64,000 nt of DNA from Aphodovivens avicola (GCA_018712515.1 DVGW01000013.1:1-64000); one strand, 5' to 3'. Numbered from the stretch's first letter, positions 7,780 through 16,680 are shown. Program-made: numbers and translations. The notes: generated by a model from the letters alone, not told the origin.

Positions 7780-8853
7780 TTACAGCCCCGCTGCCTCCAG
7801 GCGCTTTTCGAGGGCTTCCTGATGGATGCCGTGCATGAGGGCCACCTCGCGGTCGACGATGCCGCGCTGCACCAGGTCGAACAGGCTCTGGTCCATGGTC
7901 TGCATGCCCGCATCGCCGCCGGCGGCGATAACGGAGTCCATCTGGTGCGTCTTCTCCTCGCGGATGAGGTTGCGGATGGCGGTGTTGGCCAGCATGATCT
8001 CGAACGCCGGCACCAGGCCGCCGTCCTTGGCGGGCACGAGCTGCTGGCTGACGATCGCCTGGAGCACCATCGAGAGCTGCAGGCGGATCTGGCGCTGCTG
8101 CGAGGGCGGGAACGCGTCGATGATGCGATCGACCGTGCCCGACGCGCCCGTGGTGTGCAGCGTCGAGAAGATGAGCTGGGCCATCTCGGCGGCGGTCACG
8201 GCGGTGCCGATGGTGTCGGCGTCGCGCATCTCGCCCAGCAGGATGACGTCGGGAGCCTCGCGCATGGCGGAGCGCAGCGCCTCGCCGTAGGTGGCGATGT
8301 CGGTGGGCACCTCGCGCTGGGTGACGATGCAGCCGCGGTGGCTGTGGATGTACTCGATGGGATCCTCCATCGTGATGATGTGGCCCGAGCGCTCGCGGTT
8401 GATGCGGTCGATGATGCAGGCGAGCGTGGTGGATTTGCCCGAGCCGGCGGGACCGGTCACGAGCACCAGACCCTTCTGCAGGCCGGCCGTGCGCAGGACC
8501 GCCTCGGGGATGTTGAAGTCCTTGGGATCGGGCAGGCCGAACGGGATCACGCGGATGACGGCGGACAGCGAGCCGCGCTGGCGGAACACGTTGGCGCGGA
8601 AGCGGCCGATGCCGGGCAGCGCGAAGGAGAAGTCCTCGTCGTGGTTGTCGAGCACCAGGAAGCGCTCGACCGAGCGGCCGGCGACCTCGTAGATAGCGCG
8701 CACCATGGCCTCGGTGTCCTGGGGCATGAGCGCGGGGCCGTCGATGCGCTGCTGGCGGCCGCCCACGCGGTAGGCGATGGGCAGGCCGGCGACGATGAAC
8801 ACGTCGGACGCCTTGGCTTCGATCATCTCTTTCAGGAACTCGTCGAGTCTCAT
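7780..8853 (-). CDS. pilT: Twitching-motility ATPase PilT
   Basis: 357 residues, the usual PilT length. Cytoplasmic hexameric ATPase that powers type IV pilus retraction. N-terminal PAS-like domain (MRLDEFLKEMIEAKASDVFI), Walker A GPAGSGKST (134-142), Asp box, Walker B VILLGEMRD, and His box STLHTTGASGTVDRIIDAFP. An in-frame longer reading frame exists upstream, but GGAG seven nt before ATG 8853 and the canonical N-terminus fix the start. Last gene of the pilus locus, 89 nt after its neighbour. No PilB/GspE extension ATPase is present nearby. Confidence 0.93.
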   Translation of the reverse strand: MRLDEFLKEMIEAKASDVFIVAGLPIAYRVGGRQQRIDGPALMPQDTEAMVRAIYEVAGRSVERFLVLDNHDEDFSFALPGIGRFRANVFRQRGSLSAVIRVIPFGLPDPKDFNIPEAVLRTAGLQKGLVLVTGPAGSGKSTTLACIIDRINRERSGHIITMEDPIEYIHSHRGCIVTQREVPTDIATYGEALRSAMREAPDVILLGEMRDADTIGTAVTAAEMAQLIFSTLHTTGASGTVDRIIDAFPPSQQRQIRLQLSMVLQAIVSQQLVPAKDGGLVPAFEIMLANTAIRNLIREEKTHQMDSVIAAGGDAGMQTMDQSLFDLVQRGIVDREVALMHGIHQEALEKRLEAAGL

Positions 8854-8942
8854 GCTGCTTCTCCAATCGTAGTGCCAGCTTGCAACATTGTAACAAGCGC
8901 CGGGCCGCCGAGGATGCAAAATGGCCACCCGGTAGATAATAG

Positions 8943-9584
8943 TTAACCGTCGGTAGACTGCTCCGCAGCGGTCGCCGCATCGCCGCCGGTCGGGGACGTG
9001 CTGCCTGCGGGGACGGCACCATCGCTGCCGGTCGGGGACGTGCTGCCTGCGGGAGCGGCACCATCGCCGCCGTCGGCGTCGCCCGCCGCCGCGCCGCCCG
9101 TCCATAGGTGGTCGGTGGTGTCCTCGGTCCACAGCGTCGTCGCCTTCCATGCCGCGACGGACAGCGTCGCGTCGGGTTGGATAGCGAACTCGATGTCCAG
9201 GCAGCGCCCGCTTTGCGCCTGGATGCGCACCTCGAGCTCCCCGCCGTCGAGCGAGGTGCTCAGTGTGATCGGGACGCCCACGTCGGAGGACGCCGCGCTT
9301 CCGATGTCGACCATCGCGGCTTCGAGGGCCGCCGACGCCGCCTGGGCGTCGCCGCCCTGGGCGCGCACCTGCGCCAGCACGTCGTCGGCGTGGGCGTAGA
9401 ACGACTGCCCGACGATCTCGTTGCGGTAGTCGTCGGCGGCGAACTCCGCCTGGCGCTGCGCCAGCGCCGACCCGGCGGATGCGGACGTGACGGACAGCAC
9501 GCCCAAAACCGCCAGGCACAAGATGATCACCAGCGCGAACACGCTGATGGGACCCATGCGCACCGTCGAGGGACGTCGCTCCAT
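8943..9584 (-). CDS. Membrane-anchored pilus-locus protein with C-terminal repeats
   Basis: 213 residues. A short basic N-terminus precedes one transmembrane helix (residues 12-35), then an extracytoplasmic domain, then a low-complexity tail with a roughly 17-residue tandem repeat (GDGAAPAGSTSPTGSD, GAVPAGSTSPTGGD), visible in DNA as direct repeats near 8985-9075. It begins immediately after the stop of the gene before it (GTAGATGG), with GGAG just upstream, so it is translationally coupled. Topology and context suggest a minor pilin-like or assembly protein. No known family recognised. Confidence 0.7.
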   Translation of the reverse strand: MERRPSTVRMGPISVFALVIILCLAVLGVLSVTSASAGSALAQRQAEFAADDYRNEIVGQSFYAHADDVLAQVRAQGGDAQAASAALEAAMVDIGSAASSDVGVPITLSTSLDGGELEVRIQAQSGRCLDIEFAIQPDATLSVAAWKATTLWTEDTTDHLWTGGAAAGDADGGDGAAPAGSTSPTGSDGAVPAGSTSPTGGDAATAAEQSTDG

Positions 9585-10142
9585 CTACTCCACCCCGCCT
9601 TCTGCCTCCGGGGACGCCGACGCGCCCGCTCCGGAATCGGCGGTCGCGGCAACGCCATCCGCGCTGGAGCCGGCGCCCGCCGCAGGATCGCTCGCGCCCG
9701 CGCCCGCACTCGCGCCGGCATCCGGCAAACCGCCTTCGAACCCCGGCACGTAACGCGCCGTGTCCAGCCGGTATATCTCCTCGCCGGCCTCGATCGAGCC
9801 GCCGCCTTCCTCGTCGACGACCGTCACCGTCGCGTTCAGCAGCGACCCGGACTCGTGGGCCTCCTCGCCCACCTGCACGGTCGCCACCAGGCCCCCGTCC
9901 ACGATGGCCAGCCCCTGCGAGCCGGCGGGATCGGCGGCGAACTCCTCGGCGGCGTTCTGCGCCAGCTGGACCGCCTGGGACAGGCGCTCGCCTTCGTCGG
10001 CTTCGGTGCGCGCCTGGACGAACAGGGCGACCAGGATCGAAAGCGATGCGACCAGGAACACCAGCAGCACCAGCGCCTCGACGAGGAACGCCTTGCCGTG
10101 CCAGCTGGCCTTGCGCGCCTGCCTATCCGCCACGTCACTCAC
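9585..10142 (-). CDS. Pilin-like membrane-anchored protein
   Basis: About 185 residues from GTG 10142. The open frame extends further upstream, but that part is only the shadow of the overlapping gene. N-terminal basic stretch (ADRQARKASWHGKAF) followed by a hydrophobic helix (LVEALVLLVFLVASLSILVALF) with an early Glu: LVEALVLL resembles the GFTLVEALV start of type IV pilins, though the helix is not preceded by a clear prepilin peptidase Gly. A soluble domain and an Ala/Gly/Ser-rich tail follow. It overlaps the upstream gene by 8 nt. GTG 10133 is an alternative start. Confidence 0.65.
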   Translation of the reverse strand: MSDVADRQARKASWHGKAFLVEALVLLVFLVASLSILVALFVQARTEADEGERLSQAVQLAQNAAEEFAADPAGSQGLAIVDGGLVATVQVGEEAHESGSLLNATVTVVDEEGGGSIEAGEEIYRLDTARYVPGFEGGLPDAGASAGAGASDPAAGAGSSADGVAATADSGAGASASPEAEGGVE

Positions 10143-10818
10143 CGCCTTCCGCTGCGTCGCCGCCCGCCGCGCCGCCGGCTGCTGCCCCCACAGGAGCCGC
10201 GTAGCCGTCCGCCGCGTCGGACGGCAGGAGCGCCTCGTCGGCCACCGCGCCGTCGGCGCGCAGCGCCACCACAGTCCGACCCTCGTCGCAATCGATGCGC
10301 ACCGCGTTCGGCTGCACCTCGAACGAGAACGTCTCCGACGCCGCCACCTGCACCGCGCCGGCAGGATCGTAGGGCGATCCCGCGACCGCGTACTCCTCCA
10401 CGATCCAGCCGTCATGCAGGTACAGCCGCGTCTCGAACGTGCCGGAATCCAGATGCTCCACCAGCACCAACGCCCGGCCCTCGGGGCCCTCGCCGACCGT
10501 CACGGCATCGACGGCGTCGACCGCGCGCACCGTGTTGGCGATGAGCGAGGTGCCCATGCGCATGTCGCGCGCCGCCTGGTCGTCGTCCGCGATCCGCTCG
10601 TAGGCGGCCGTACCGCCCGCAAGCGCCAGGAACAGCGCGATCGCCAGCACGCCGAACAGCAGCATGGCGAACACGTTGGCGGGCGCGAATTCGCCCATCG
10701 CCATGCGCTTGCGTCCGGCATCGACCACGCGGCGCAGCAGGCCCGCGCGGCCGGCGGTGAACGTCCGCTGGTCGCGGCTGCGGTCGTGCACGCGCGAGGT
10801 GTCGTTGCGCTGCGTCAT
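10135..10818 (-). CDS. Membrane-anchored pilus-locus protein (DUF4860-like)
   Basis: 227 residues. Basic cytoplasmic N-terminus (1-45), one membrane helix with FAPANVFAMLLFGVLAIALF, then an extracytoplasmic beta-rich domain. The arrangement resembles DUF4860 proteins of Coriobacteriales pilus loci; this is from memory and unverified. Starts in an ATGA overlap with the preceding gene and overlaps the following one by 8 nt, indicating one polycistronic message. Confidence 0.65.
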   Translation of the reverse strand: MTQRNDTSRVHDRSRDQRTFTAGRAGLLRRVVDAGRKRMAMGEFAPANVFAMLLFGVLAIALFLALAGGTAAYERIADDDQAARDMRMGTSLIANTVRAVDAVDAVTVGEGPEGRALVLVEHLDSGTFETRLYLHDGWIVEEYAVAGSPYDPAGAVQVAASETFSFEVQPNAVRIDCDEGRTVVALRADGAVADEALLPSDAADGYAAPVGAAAGGAAGGDAAEGGE

Positions 10819-11198
10819 CGCGGCACCACCGTCACGCTGGGCACGACGTTGGACGCGAACGCCTCGTACAGGATCACGTAGTCGCTATGGTTGACGGCCA
10901 GGCCGTAATGCTCCTCCAGATGCTCGATGGTGGACGGGTACGATCCCTCCACAGCGCAGCACTGCATCGCTGCCGACAGCACCGCCTGGCGCACGCTCTC
11001 CGCGCCCTGGTCCGCCGTGCTGGCCTGCGCCGCCATCAGCGACGCGACGATCGCCACGGCGGCGACCAGCGCGCCGAGCGCGATCAGCACGGGACGCAGC
11101 CCGCGGGGGACGCCGCCGCGCGGAGCCGTCGCGGCCGCGGCGACCTGGGCGCGCACGTCGGCCCCGACCGTGTTCGCCCGCGCCGTCTTTCCGATCAT
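10815..11198 (-). CDS. Small membrane protein of the pilus locus
   Basis: 127 residues. A cytoplasmic N-terminus of about 35 residues is followed by one transmembrane helix (LRPVLIALGALVAAVAIVASLMAA) and a short exposed domain containing AMQCCAVEGSYPSTIEHLEEHYGL, which resembles the processed region of small pilins (SYPSTLEDL-type motif). It starts 15 nt after the PilC/GspF stop with GGGGG upstream, and its stop overlaps the next start. Likely a pseudopilin-like or assembly component; the family was not identified with certainty. Confidence 0.65.
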   Translation of the reverse strand: MIGKTARANTVGADVRAQVAAAATAPRGGVPRGLRPVLIALGALVAAVAIVASLMAAQASTADQGAESVRQAVLSAAMQCCAVEGSYPSTIEHLEEHYGLAVNHSDYVILYEAFASNVVPSVTVVPR

Positions 11199-11213
11199 CG
11201 CAGACCCCCGTCC

Positions 11214-12407
11214 CTAGCCGATCGAGCCCATGATGCCGATCAGGGGCAGCATCACCGAGATGAGCGTCGTGCCCACCGCGATGGTCAACAGCGCGGCCAG
11301 CAGCGGCTCCACGCTGTCGATCACGCGGTCGACGCGGTCCGCCGCCTCGTTGAAGAACGTCTCGCCCAGGCCCGCCAGCACGTTCTCGACGCTGCCGGTG
11401 CGCGCGCCGATCACGATCATGCGCGCGTACAGCGCGTCGAACAGGCACGACTCGGCGATCGCCGCCGACAGGCCGCGCGAGCGCTCCGCGTCCTCCATCA
11501 GGCGCAGCGCCTCCTCGGCATGGGCGCGCACCTGCGGATGCTCGATGGTTTTGATCGACTCGGCCATCGCGACGTCGTCGTTGACGCCCGAGGCGATGTA
11601 GGTCGACAGCGCCAGCGTGAACCGCGACAGCGCCAGCTTCTCCATGGCGCCGCGCGTGAACGGCAGGCGCTCGAGCACCTTGATCAGAAGCGCGTTGCCG
11701 CGCGGCGTGCGGCTGGCCACCACGGCGGCCACCGTCGCAGCGGCGCCCAGCAGCGTCACGATGAGCGCCACCCAGCCGATGACGACCGACGCCGCGATGG
11801 CCGCGGATGATCCGGCGGTCAGGCTGCCCGCCATGCTCTCGTACACGCGGATGAACACGGGCAGCACCACCCACACGGTGAACGCCACGATCACGGCCAT
11901 CACGCACAGCAGCGCCGCGGGGTACCCCACCGCGGTGCGCACCTTGGCGAACACGCGGCTCTCCTCGTCGTAGTAGGAGGTCAGGCGGCGCAGCGTCTGC
12001 TCCAGGCGCCCCGTGCGCTCGCCGACGGCGACCATGTCGACAGCATGGCGCGGGAAGGCCCCCGTGCGGCGCATCGCCTCGGCCAGGCCGCATCCCGAGA
12101 GCACGGCGCGGTAGGCCTCCTCGCACACGCACGAGAGGCGCGCGCTGGCGCGGCGGATGTCCAGCAGGCTCAGCGCCTCGTCGACCTGGATGCCGGCGGC
12201 CAGCATCATCGCCATGCCCTCGCAGAACACGCTCACATCAGCCGAGGTCAGACGCTCGCGAGCGGCGTCGGCGCCGTCCGCCGCGGGCCGGGCGGCCTCG
12301 GGCGCGCCCGTCGGTCGCGCATCCGCGCGCCCGTCGGCAGCGGCAGCGGCAACCTCCGTCGCACCAGCAGCGCCGCGCACGTCCTGCGCCATCTTTCCGT
12401 CGTCCAT
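11214..12407 (-). CDS. Type II secretion/type IV pilus inner-membrane platform protein (GspF/PilC)
   Basis: 397 residues. Two T2SSF repeats: the first near 60-180 (FCEGMAMMLAAGIQVDEALSLL...GMAEAMRRTG-like...MVAVGERTGRLEQTLRRL) and the second near 255-380 (LSRFTLALSTYIASGVNDDVAMAESI...MIVIGARTGSVENVLAGL), each followed by membrane helices. The family forms the cytoplasmic-membrane platform on which pilin subunits are extracted by the ATPases. ATG 12407 is chosen because GGAGG lies 8 nt before it; the in-frame ATG 12422 sits on the ribosome site itself. Confidence 0.88.
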   Translation of the reverse strand: MDDGKMAQDVRGAAGATEVAAAAADGRADARPTGAPEAARPAADGADAARERLTSADVSVFCEGMAMMLAAGIQVDEALSLLDIRRASARLSCVCEEAYRAVLSGCGLAEAMRRTGAFPRHAVDMVAVGERTGRLEQTLRRLTSYYDEESRVFAKVRTAVGYPAALLCVMAVIVAFTVWVVLPVFIRVYESMAGSLTAGSSAAIAASVVIGWVALIVTLLGAAATVAAVVASRTPRGNALLIKVLERLPFTRGAMEKLALSRFTLALSTYIASGVNDDVAMAESIKTIEHPQVRAHAEEALRLMEDAERSRGLSAAIAESCLFDALYARMIVIGARTGSVENVLAGLGETFFNEAADRVDRVIDSVEPLLAALLTIAVGTTLISVMLPLIGIMGSIG

Positions 12408-12428
12408 AACGTCTCCCTCCATCGCTAA

Positions 12429-13397
12429 CTAATATCGATAGCGGTCGGTGTATCCGGTTCCGTCGCCGGTGGTGTCTCCCGCACCGGCGGCGGCGAACGT
12501 CAAATCCATCCGGGTCCACGTACCGGGCTGGATGCTGAACTCCACGCTCACCCAGCTTCCGTCGATGTAGACCATGTTCCACGCGTGGTACAGCGCATCG
12601 GGCGCCACGTACCCCGTCGCCACCTGGCACGGGATCCCCAGGCTGCGCAGCATCGCGGCAGCAAGCGACGCGTAGTCGAAGCAGATGCCGGTGCGCTCCT
12701 CGTAGGTCCGGTCGGGATCGGGGATGTAGCCCGTGGCGGTGGCCAACTCGGCGGCTTTGTCGTAATCATAGGCGATGTTGTCCACAACCCATTGGTAGAT
12801 GGAACGAACGACGTCTCCCTCGTTAGCAGCGCCGGCGGCAAGGCTGCGCGCCTGGGCCACGCACGCGCTGGCGTCGTCGAAGTCGCAGAACTGGTTGGGG
12901 CGCAGGTACGGCTCGAACTCCGAGGCGAGCGTCACCTGGGCGCTTGCGGAGGCGATCTCGACGTAGTTGTTGCCGCTGGTGTTCTGCATGATGCGGAACG
13001 TGTAGGCGCCGTCGCCCATGTTGAGCGGGCACACGATGGGCGTGCCGTCGCCGGGCAGGTCGTAGTTGTAGCTGCCGTCGCCGCAGATCACCTGGAACTT
13101 GAGGCGCGCGGCGTTGGTCGCCGACGCGGCAACGTAGCCGTCGGCGACGTGCGACACGTCGATGCTGCCGCCGGACGAGGCGATGGCGGCTGCCGCGTCG
13201 AAGGCGGCGGGCTGGATGGAGGCGGGCTCCTCGTAGGCGGGGCCGTCGGTGGACCCCTCGTCGCCGGTCGCTCCCGCCTGGCTGCCGCCCCCGCATCCGA
13301 CCAGGGCGAACGCGACGGCGGCGCAGCATAGCAAAAGGGCCCCGCACAGCATGCGGGGCCTCCGGGAATCGGGCCTGCCGGAAAACCGGCACTTCAT
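12429..13397 (-). CDS. Transglutaminase-like lipoprotein
   Basis: 322 residues. Lipoprotein signal: basic start, hydrophobic core and lipobox ALVGC near residue 35, so it is probably anchored to the outer face of the membrane. The C-terminal half is a transglutaminase-like fold with the catalytic Cys in RTGICFDYASLAAAMLRSLG and the His in LYHAWNMVYIDGSW; the acidic partner lies further on. Such proteins act as proteases or crosslinkers; a role in pilus or envelope maturation is inferred only from its place between the regulator and the pilus genes. Confidence 0.8.
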   Translation of the reverse strand: MKCRFSGRPDSRRPRMLCGALLLCCAAVAFALVGCGGGSQAGATGDEGSTDGPAYEEPASIQPAAFDAAAAIASSGGSIDVSHVADGYVAASATNAARLKFQVICGDGSYNYDLPGDGTPIVCPLNMGDGAYTFRIMQNTSGNNYVEIASASAQVTLASEFEPYLRPNQFCDFDDASACVAQARSLAAGAANEGDVVRSIYQWVVDNIAYDYDKAAELATATGYIPDPDRTYEERTGICFDYASLAAAMLRSLGIPCQVATGYVAPDALYHAWNMVYIDGSWVSVEFSIQPGTWTRMDLTFAAAGAGDTTGDGTGYTDRYRY

Positions 13398-13420
13398 TGT
13401 TCCGCCGATCTGCGCGGGGC

Positions 13421-14134
13421 CTACAGGCCCAGCGCCTTCTTGAGCGCGGAGACGCGACGGCGCGACACGGGGATCTTGTCCTCGACGCCGTTGAGCGTCA
13501 GCAGCAGGGTGCCGCCGGAGACGGACTCGACCTCGTCGACCATCGACAGGTTGACCAGGTAGCCGCGGTGCACGCGGAAGAATCCGTGGCCGTCCAGGCG
13601 CTTCTCAAGCTGAGCCAGGCTCACCGTCGAGAAGTAGCGGTCGGTGTCGGTCTGCAGGTACGCGTAGTCGTCGCGCGCCATGACGTAGCGGATCTTGTCG
13701 ATGCCGATGAGGATCTTCTTGCCACCCTTCTCCACCGGGATGCGCTCGGATTTCTGGGCCTGCATGTGCAGCGCCACATGCTCGCGCACGCGCGCGATCG
13801 CCTGGGCCAGACGCTCGCTTTCGACGGGCTTGACCAGGTAGTCGATGGCGTGCACCTTGAACGCGTCGAGCGCGAACTCGCTGTAGGCGGTGACGAACAC
13901 GACGGCGGGAGGGAACTTGAGGTGCTGCAGCGCGTCGGCGAGCTGCAGGCCGGTCGCCTCGGGCATGTTGATGTCGAGGAACATCACGTCGCACGGATAT
14001 TCCTTCAGCTTTTCGATGGCCTCGCGCACGCTGGCGGCCTCGGCAACCACTTCGGTCTGGCCCAGCTCGTCGAGAAGGAATCTCTGTTCGGAACGCGCAG
14101 GGGCCTCGTCATCGACGATCATCGCTTTAAGCAC
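13421..14134 (-). CDS. LytTR-family response regulator (AgrA/LytR type)
   Basis: 237 residues from GTG 14134, which has AAGGAGG five nt upstream; the longer frame to 14185 lacks a ribosome site. The receiver domain has acidic pocket DDE (MIVDDEAPAR), phospho-acceptor D in VMFLDINMPE, T/S in VFVTAYS, and K in YLVKPV. The C-terminal LytTR DNA-binding domain contains FFRVHRGYLVNL. No histidine kinase is adjacent. It heads the pilus locus, so control of pilus genes is plausible. Confidence 0.92.
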   Translation of the reverse strand: MLKAMIVDDEAPARSEQRFLLDELGQTEVVAEAASVREAIEKLKEYPCDVMFLDINMPEATGLQLADALQHLKFPPAVVFVTAYSEFALDAFKVHAIDYLVKPVESERLAQAIARVREHVALHMQAQKSERIPVEKGGKKILIGIDKIRYVMARDDYAYLQTDTDRYFSTVSLAQLEKRLDGHGFFRVHRGYLVNLSMVDEVESVSGGTLLLTLNGVEDKIPVSRRRVSALKKALGL

Positions 14135-14315
14135 GGAAACCTCCTTGTGCCCTACCCCACTCTTGTCTGACCTTAACGCCCCCATTATACGGCAACGAGC
14201 CGCCGTGCAAAGGTATATCGGGCAAGGTTTCGGATGTTTTAAGCACTGGGTCGCGGCGGCAAACGGCGGTTAATCGGGTTTCAACGGTGCCGATTCGCCG
14301 ACGAGCGGTAGCAAA

Positions 14316-14350
14316 ACGGGGGCCCCGCCGCTTTCGGGCAGGGTCCCCGT
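14316..14350 (-). terminator. Rho-independent terminator after the dipeptidase gene
   Basis: Ten-pair stem (ACGGGGACCC with GGGCCCCCGT, one wobble) followed by CGTTTTGC on the minus strand, 31 nt past the dipeptidase stop. Confidence 0.65.
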
Positions 14351-14380
14351 CCATGCATTTCGAGGGGTGGTGCGCGACGC

Positions 14381-15799
14381 CTAGAACTCCAGCTTCATCA
14401 GCTTGCCGAGGGTGAGGGCGTAGATGCGGAAGGCGTCCTTGAGCAGCTGCTCGCTCACACCCTCGTCGGGGCCGTGCATGCTGCCGACCCACTCCGGCAT
14501 CTTCTCCCACGACTTCTCGGGGCCGAAGCTGGCGGCGTTGGAGAAGTGGCGCGCGTAGGTGCCGCCGCCCATGGTGAACGTCTCGGCGTTCTCGCCCGTG
14601 GCCTCGTTGTAGGCGGACAGCAGCGCCTGGATCACCGGCGACTGCGGATCCATCAGGAACGGCTCCTCCTCGCGGCCGGTGCGGTAGGTGCAGCCGGCGG
14701 CCTCGGCGGCGGCGCGGATCTTCTCGGTGATGGCGTCGGCCGTGATCGCCGTGGGGAAGCGGATGTCGATGGACTGCACGAAGCAGCCGTCCTGGGTGCG
14801 GACGGTGCCGCCCACCGCGGTCAGCGGGCCGAAGTGCTCGTCCTCGCAGGCGATGCCCAACCCGCTGCCGTCGGTGTGCGCGATCAGGCGCTGCTCCAAC
14901 TCGAGGAACGCGCGCTCGGCATCGTCGCACAGGCCGTTGGCGAGCAGGTAGTCCACGACGACGCCGATGGCGCTGACGCCGGCTTCGGGCGTCGACGCGT
15001 GGGCGTTGCGGCCCGCGCCCGCGATGCGCGCCAGGCCCTCGCCCTCGGCCGTCACCGTGACACGCTCGGCGGCGGGCAGATCCGCCGCGTCCGCGCGCAC
15101 GATCGCATGCGCCTCGCCGGGCACCGCGTTGGTGGCGACGCCGCCCACAAGCTCGACGATGCGGCCGGCCGGGGAGCAGGGCGCGGTGACGAACCCATCG
15201 TAGAGGCCCTTCTCGCCGTAGCACACGGGGAACTCCGCGTCGGGTGTGAACAGGAACAGCGGGTCGGCGTAGCGCTCGCGGTAGTACGCGACGTCCGCCA
15301 TGCCCGTCTCCTCGTTGGCGCCGAACAGGAAGCGGACCGTGTAGGGGAAGCGCTCGGCGACGCCGGCGTCCTGGAGGTCCTTCCAGAACTTGACGGCGTG
15401 CAGCGCGACGACGCTGGGGCCCTTGTCGTCGATGACGCCGCGGCCGATGAGGTAGCCGTCCTTGCGCGTGACCTCGTAGGGTTCGAACGTCCAGCCGGGG
15501 CCGGCGGGCACCACGTCCATGTGGCCGATGATGCCGATCTGGCCGTCGGTGCCGCCGGGCAGGTCGGCGTAGCCGATGTGGCCCTCGACGTCGCACGTCT
15601 CAAGCCCCATGCCCTCGGCCATCTTGAGCGCGGCGGTCAGCGCCTCGCGCGGGCCGGGGCCGTACGGCGCGCCCTCGGTGGCCTTGTCCAGCTCCTCGAC
15701 GCTGGGGATGCGCACCAGCGTGTCGATGTCGGCGACGATGTCGTCCCAATGCTCGTCGAGGTATGCGTCGATCTTGTCGTTGATCAGGGTTTCGTCCAT
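14381..15799 (-). CDS. pepV: PepV-like M20 dipeptidase
   Basis: 472 residues, the usual PepV length. Cytoplasmic zinc dipeptidase that releases amino acids from short peptides. Metal-binding and catalytic motifs: GHMDVVP (His-x-Asp), GRGVIDDKGP, NEETGM (catalytic Glu pair), TPDAEFP, and a C-terminal GGGTYARHF; the lid domain is in the middle. ATG 15799 is supported by AAGGAG at the right spacing; the frame continues 5' without a ribosome site. Monocistronic, with its own terminator. Confidence 0.9.
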   Translation of the reverse strand: MDETLINDKIDAYLDEHWDDIVADIDTLVRIPSVEELDKATEGAPYGPGPREALTAALKMAEGMGLETCDVEGHIGYADLPGGTDGQIGIIGHMDVVPAGPGWTFEPYEVTRKDGYLIGRGVIDDKGPSVVALHAVKFWKDLQDAGVAERFPYTVRFLFGANEETGMADVAYYRERYADPLFLFTPDAEFPVCYGEKGLYDGFVTAPCSPAGRIVELVGGVATNAVPGEAHAIVRADAADLPAAERVTVTAEGEGLARIAGAGRNAHASTPEAGVSAIGVVVDYLLANGLCDDAERAFLELEQRLIAHTDGSGLGIACEDEHFGPLTAVGGTVRTQDGCFVQSIDIRFPTAITADAITEKIRAAAEAAGCTYRTGREEEPFLMDPQSPVIQALLSAYNEATGENAETFTMGGGTYARHFSNAASFGPEKSWEKMPEWVGSMHGPDEGVSEQLLKDAFRIYALTLGKLMKLEF

Positions 15800-15969
15800 G
15801 AAAGCTCCTTCGGTCGCTTGGCGGCGCGCCCCTCCTCGCGGACGGGGCGGCGCGGCGGGCGCATCGGTCGCTTGCGCGACGCCGATGCCCCGGCCCTTTC
15901 GTTCCGGTTCATTATGCGGCAGAATTGCGTTGTTGACCGCAGGAAACAGAAAATCCAAGGAGCCGCATC

Positions 15970-16425
15970 ATGATCATCACCGTCAGCGCCTGCCTGCTGG
16001 GAACGCCCTGCCGCTACGACGGCGCGGCCCGCCCGAACGCGGCGGTCCAAGCGTTGCGGGAGCGCCATCAGATCGTGCCCGTCTGCCCCGAGTCGATGGG
16101 CGACCTGCCCATCCCCCGCCTGCCCAACGAGATCGCGGTCGGCGCCGACGGGATCCGCGTGATCGACTCGGCCGGCGTCGACAACACCGCGGCGTTCGTC
16201 GCGGGAGCGCAGGCCGCGCTCGAGCGCGCGCGGCGGGCGGGCTGCGCCGCGGCGGTCCTCAAGTCGAAAAGCCCCTCGTGCGGCAGCGGCCGCATCTACG
16301 ACGGCACCTTCACCGGCATGCTGACCGACGGTTGGGGCGTGGCGGCGGCGCTGTTCCGCGACGCGGGCATCCCCGTCGTCGACGAGGATCATCTGGAGGA
16401 CCTGCCGGACATGCTGCACGCCTGA
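15970..16425 (+). CDS. DUF523 family protein
   Basis: 151 residues. Conserved Cys-rich pattern of the family: SACLLGTPCRYDG at the N-terminus, VPVCPES near 40, and LKSKSPSCGSGRIYDGTFTG near 100. Function unknown; the spaced cysteines suggest metal or iron-sulfur binding (inference). AAGGAG lies 7 nt before the ATG. Divergent from the dipeptidase gene across a 170-bp intergenic region. Confidence 0.88.
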   Translation: MIITVSACLLGTPCRYDGAARPNAAVQALRERHQIVPVCPESMGDLPIPRLPNEIAVGADGIRVIDSAGVDNTAAFVAGAQAALERARRAGCAAAVLKSKSPSCGSGRIYDGTFTGMLTDGWGVAAALFRDAGIPVVDEDHLEDLPDMLHA

Positions 16426-16432
16426 CCGCGCG

Positions 16433-16465
16433 AATGAGAAAAAGTGACTGTCCCCTTTTCTCATT
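16433..16465. repeat. REP-like palindrome, copy 1
   Basis: AATGAGAAAA and TTTTCTCATT arms around GTGACTGTCCCC, 8 nt after the DUF523 stop. Same element as at 25188, 29924 and 29969. The stem followed by U-rich RNA could also act as a terminator. Confidence 0.8.
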
Positions 16466-16492
16466 CGCACCGGCGGGGGCGGCCCGGGCGCG

Positions 16493-16521
16493 TTGCTGCT
16501 GGGGGGAAGTTCCGGTATAAT
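16493..16521 (+). promoter_or_regulatory. Promoter of tRNA-Leu(CAA)
   Basis: TTGCTG, 17-bp spacer, TATAAT; the -10 ends 10 bp before the mature tRNA. Confidence 0.7.
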
Positions 16522-16531
16522 CCTCCGTTGC

Positions 16532-16615
16532 GCCCGAGTGACGGAATGGCAGACGTGGCGGTCTCAAAAACCGTTGTCGAAAGACGTGCGAGTTCGACTC
16601 TCGCCTCGGGCACCA
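16532..16615 (+). tRNA. tRNA-Leu (CAA), CCA encoded
   Basis: Acceptor GCCCGAG pairs with CTCGGGC. Class II tRNA with a variable arm, T-loop GTTCGACTC, anticodon CAA in CTCAAAA, encoded CCA. A terminator follows. Confidence 0.93.
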
Positions 16616-16628
16616 TCCCAGATGAAGA

Positions 16629-16660
16629 AAGGGCCCCGGACGATCCGGGGCCCTTCTCGT
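16629..16660. terminator. Bidirectional terminator between tRNA-Leu and aldolase gene
   Basis: Perfect ten-pair stem GGGCCCCGGA / TCCGGGGCCC with a 3-nt loop. T-rich tails occur in both directions, so it can serve both converging units. Confidence 0.8.
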
Positions 16661-16680
16661 TTCGGAGGCTTTCGCCGCGC

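Noticed and set aside
7496..9519. Minus-strand frames of 522 and 579 residues extending pilT upstream or overlapping it
   Set aside because: They are extensions or shadows of pilT; the canonical N-terminus and ribosome site are at 8853.
10143..10415. Long 5' extension of the pilin-like gene
   Set aside because: Arg/Trp-rich reading of the overlapping gene in another frame.
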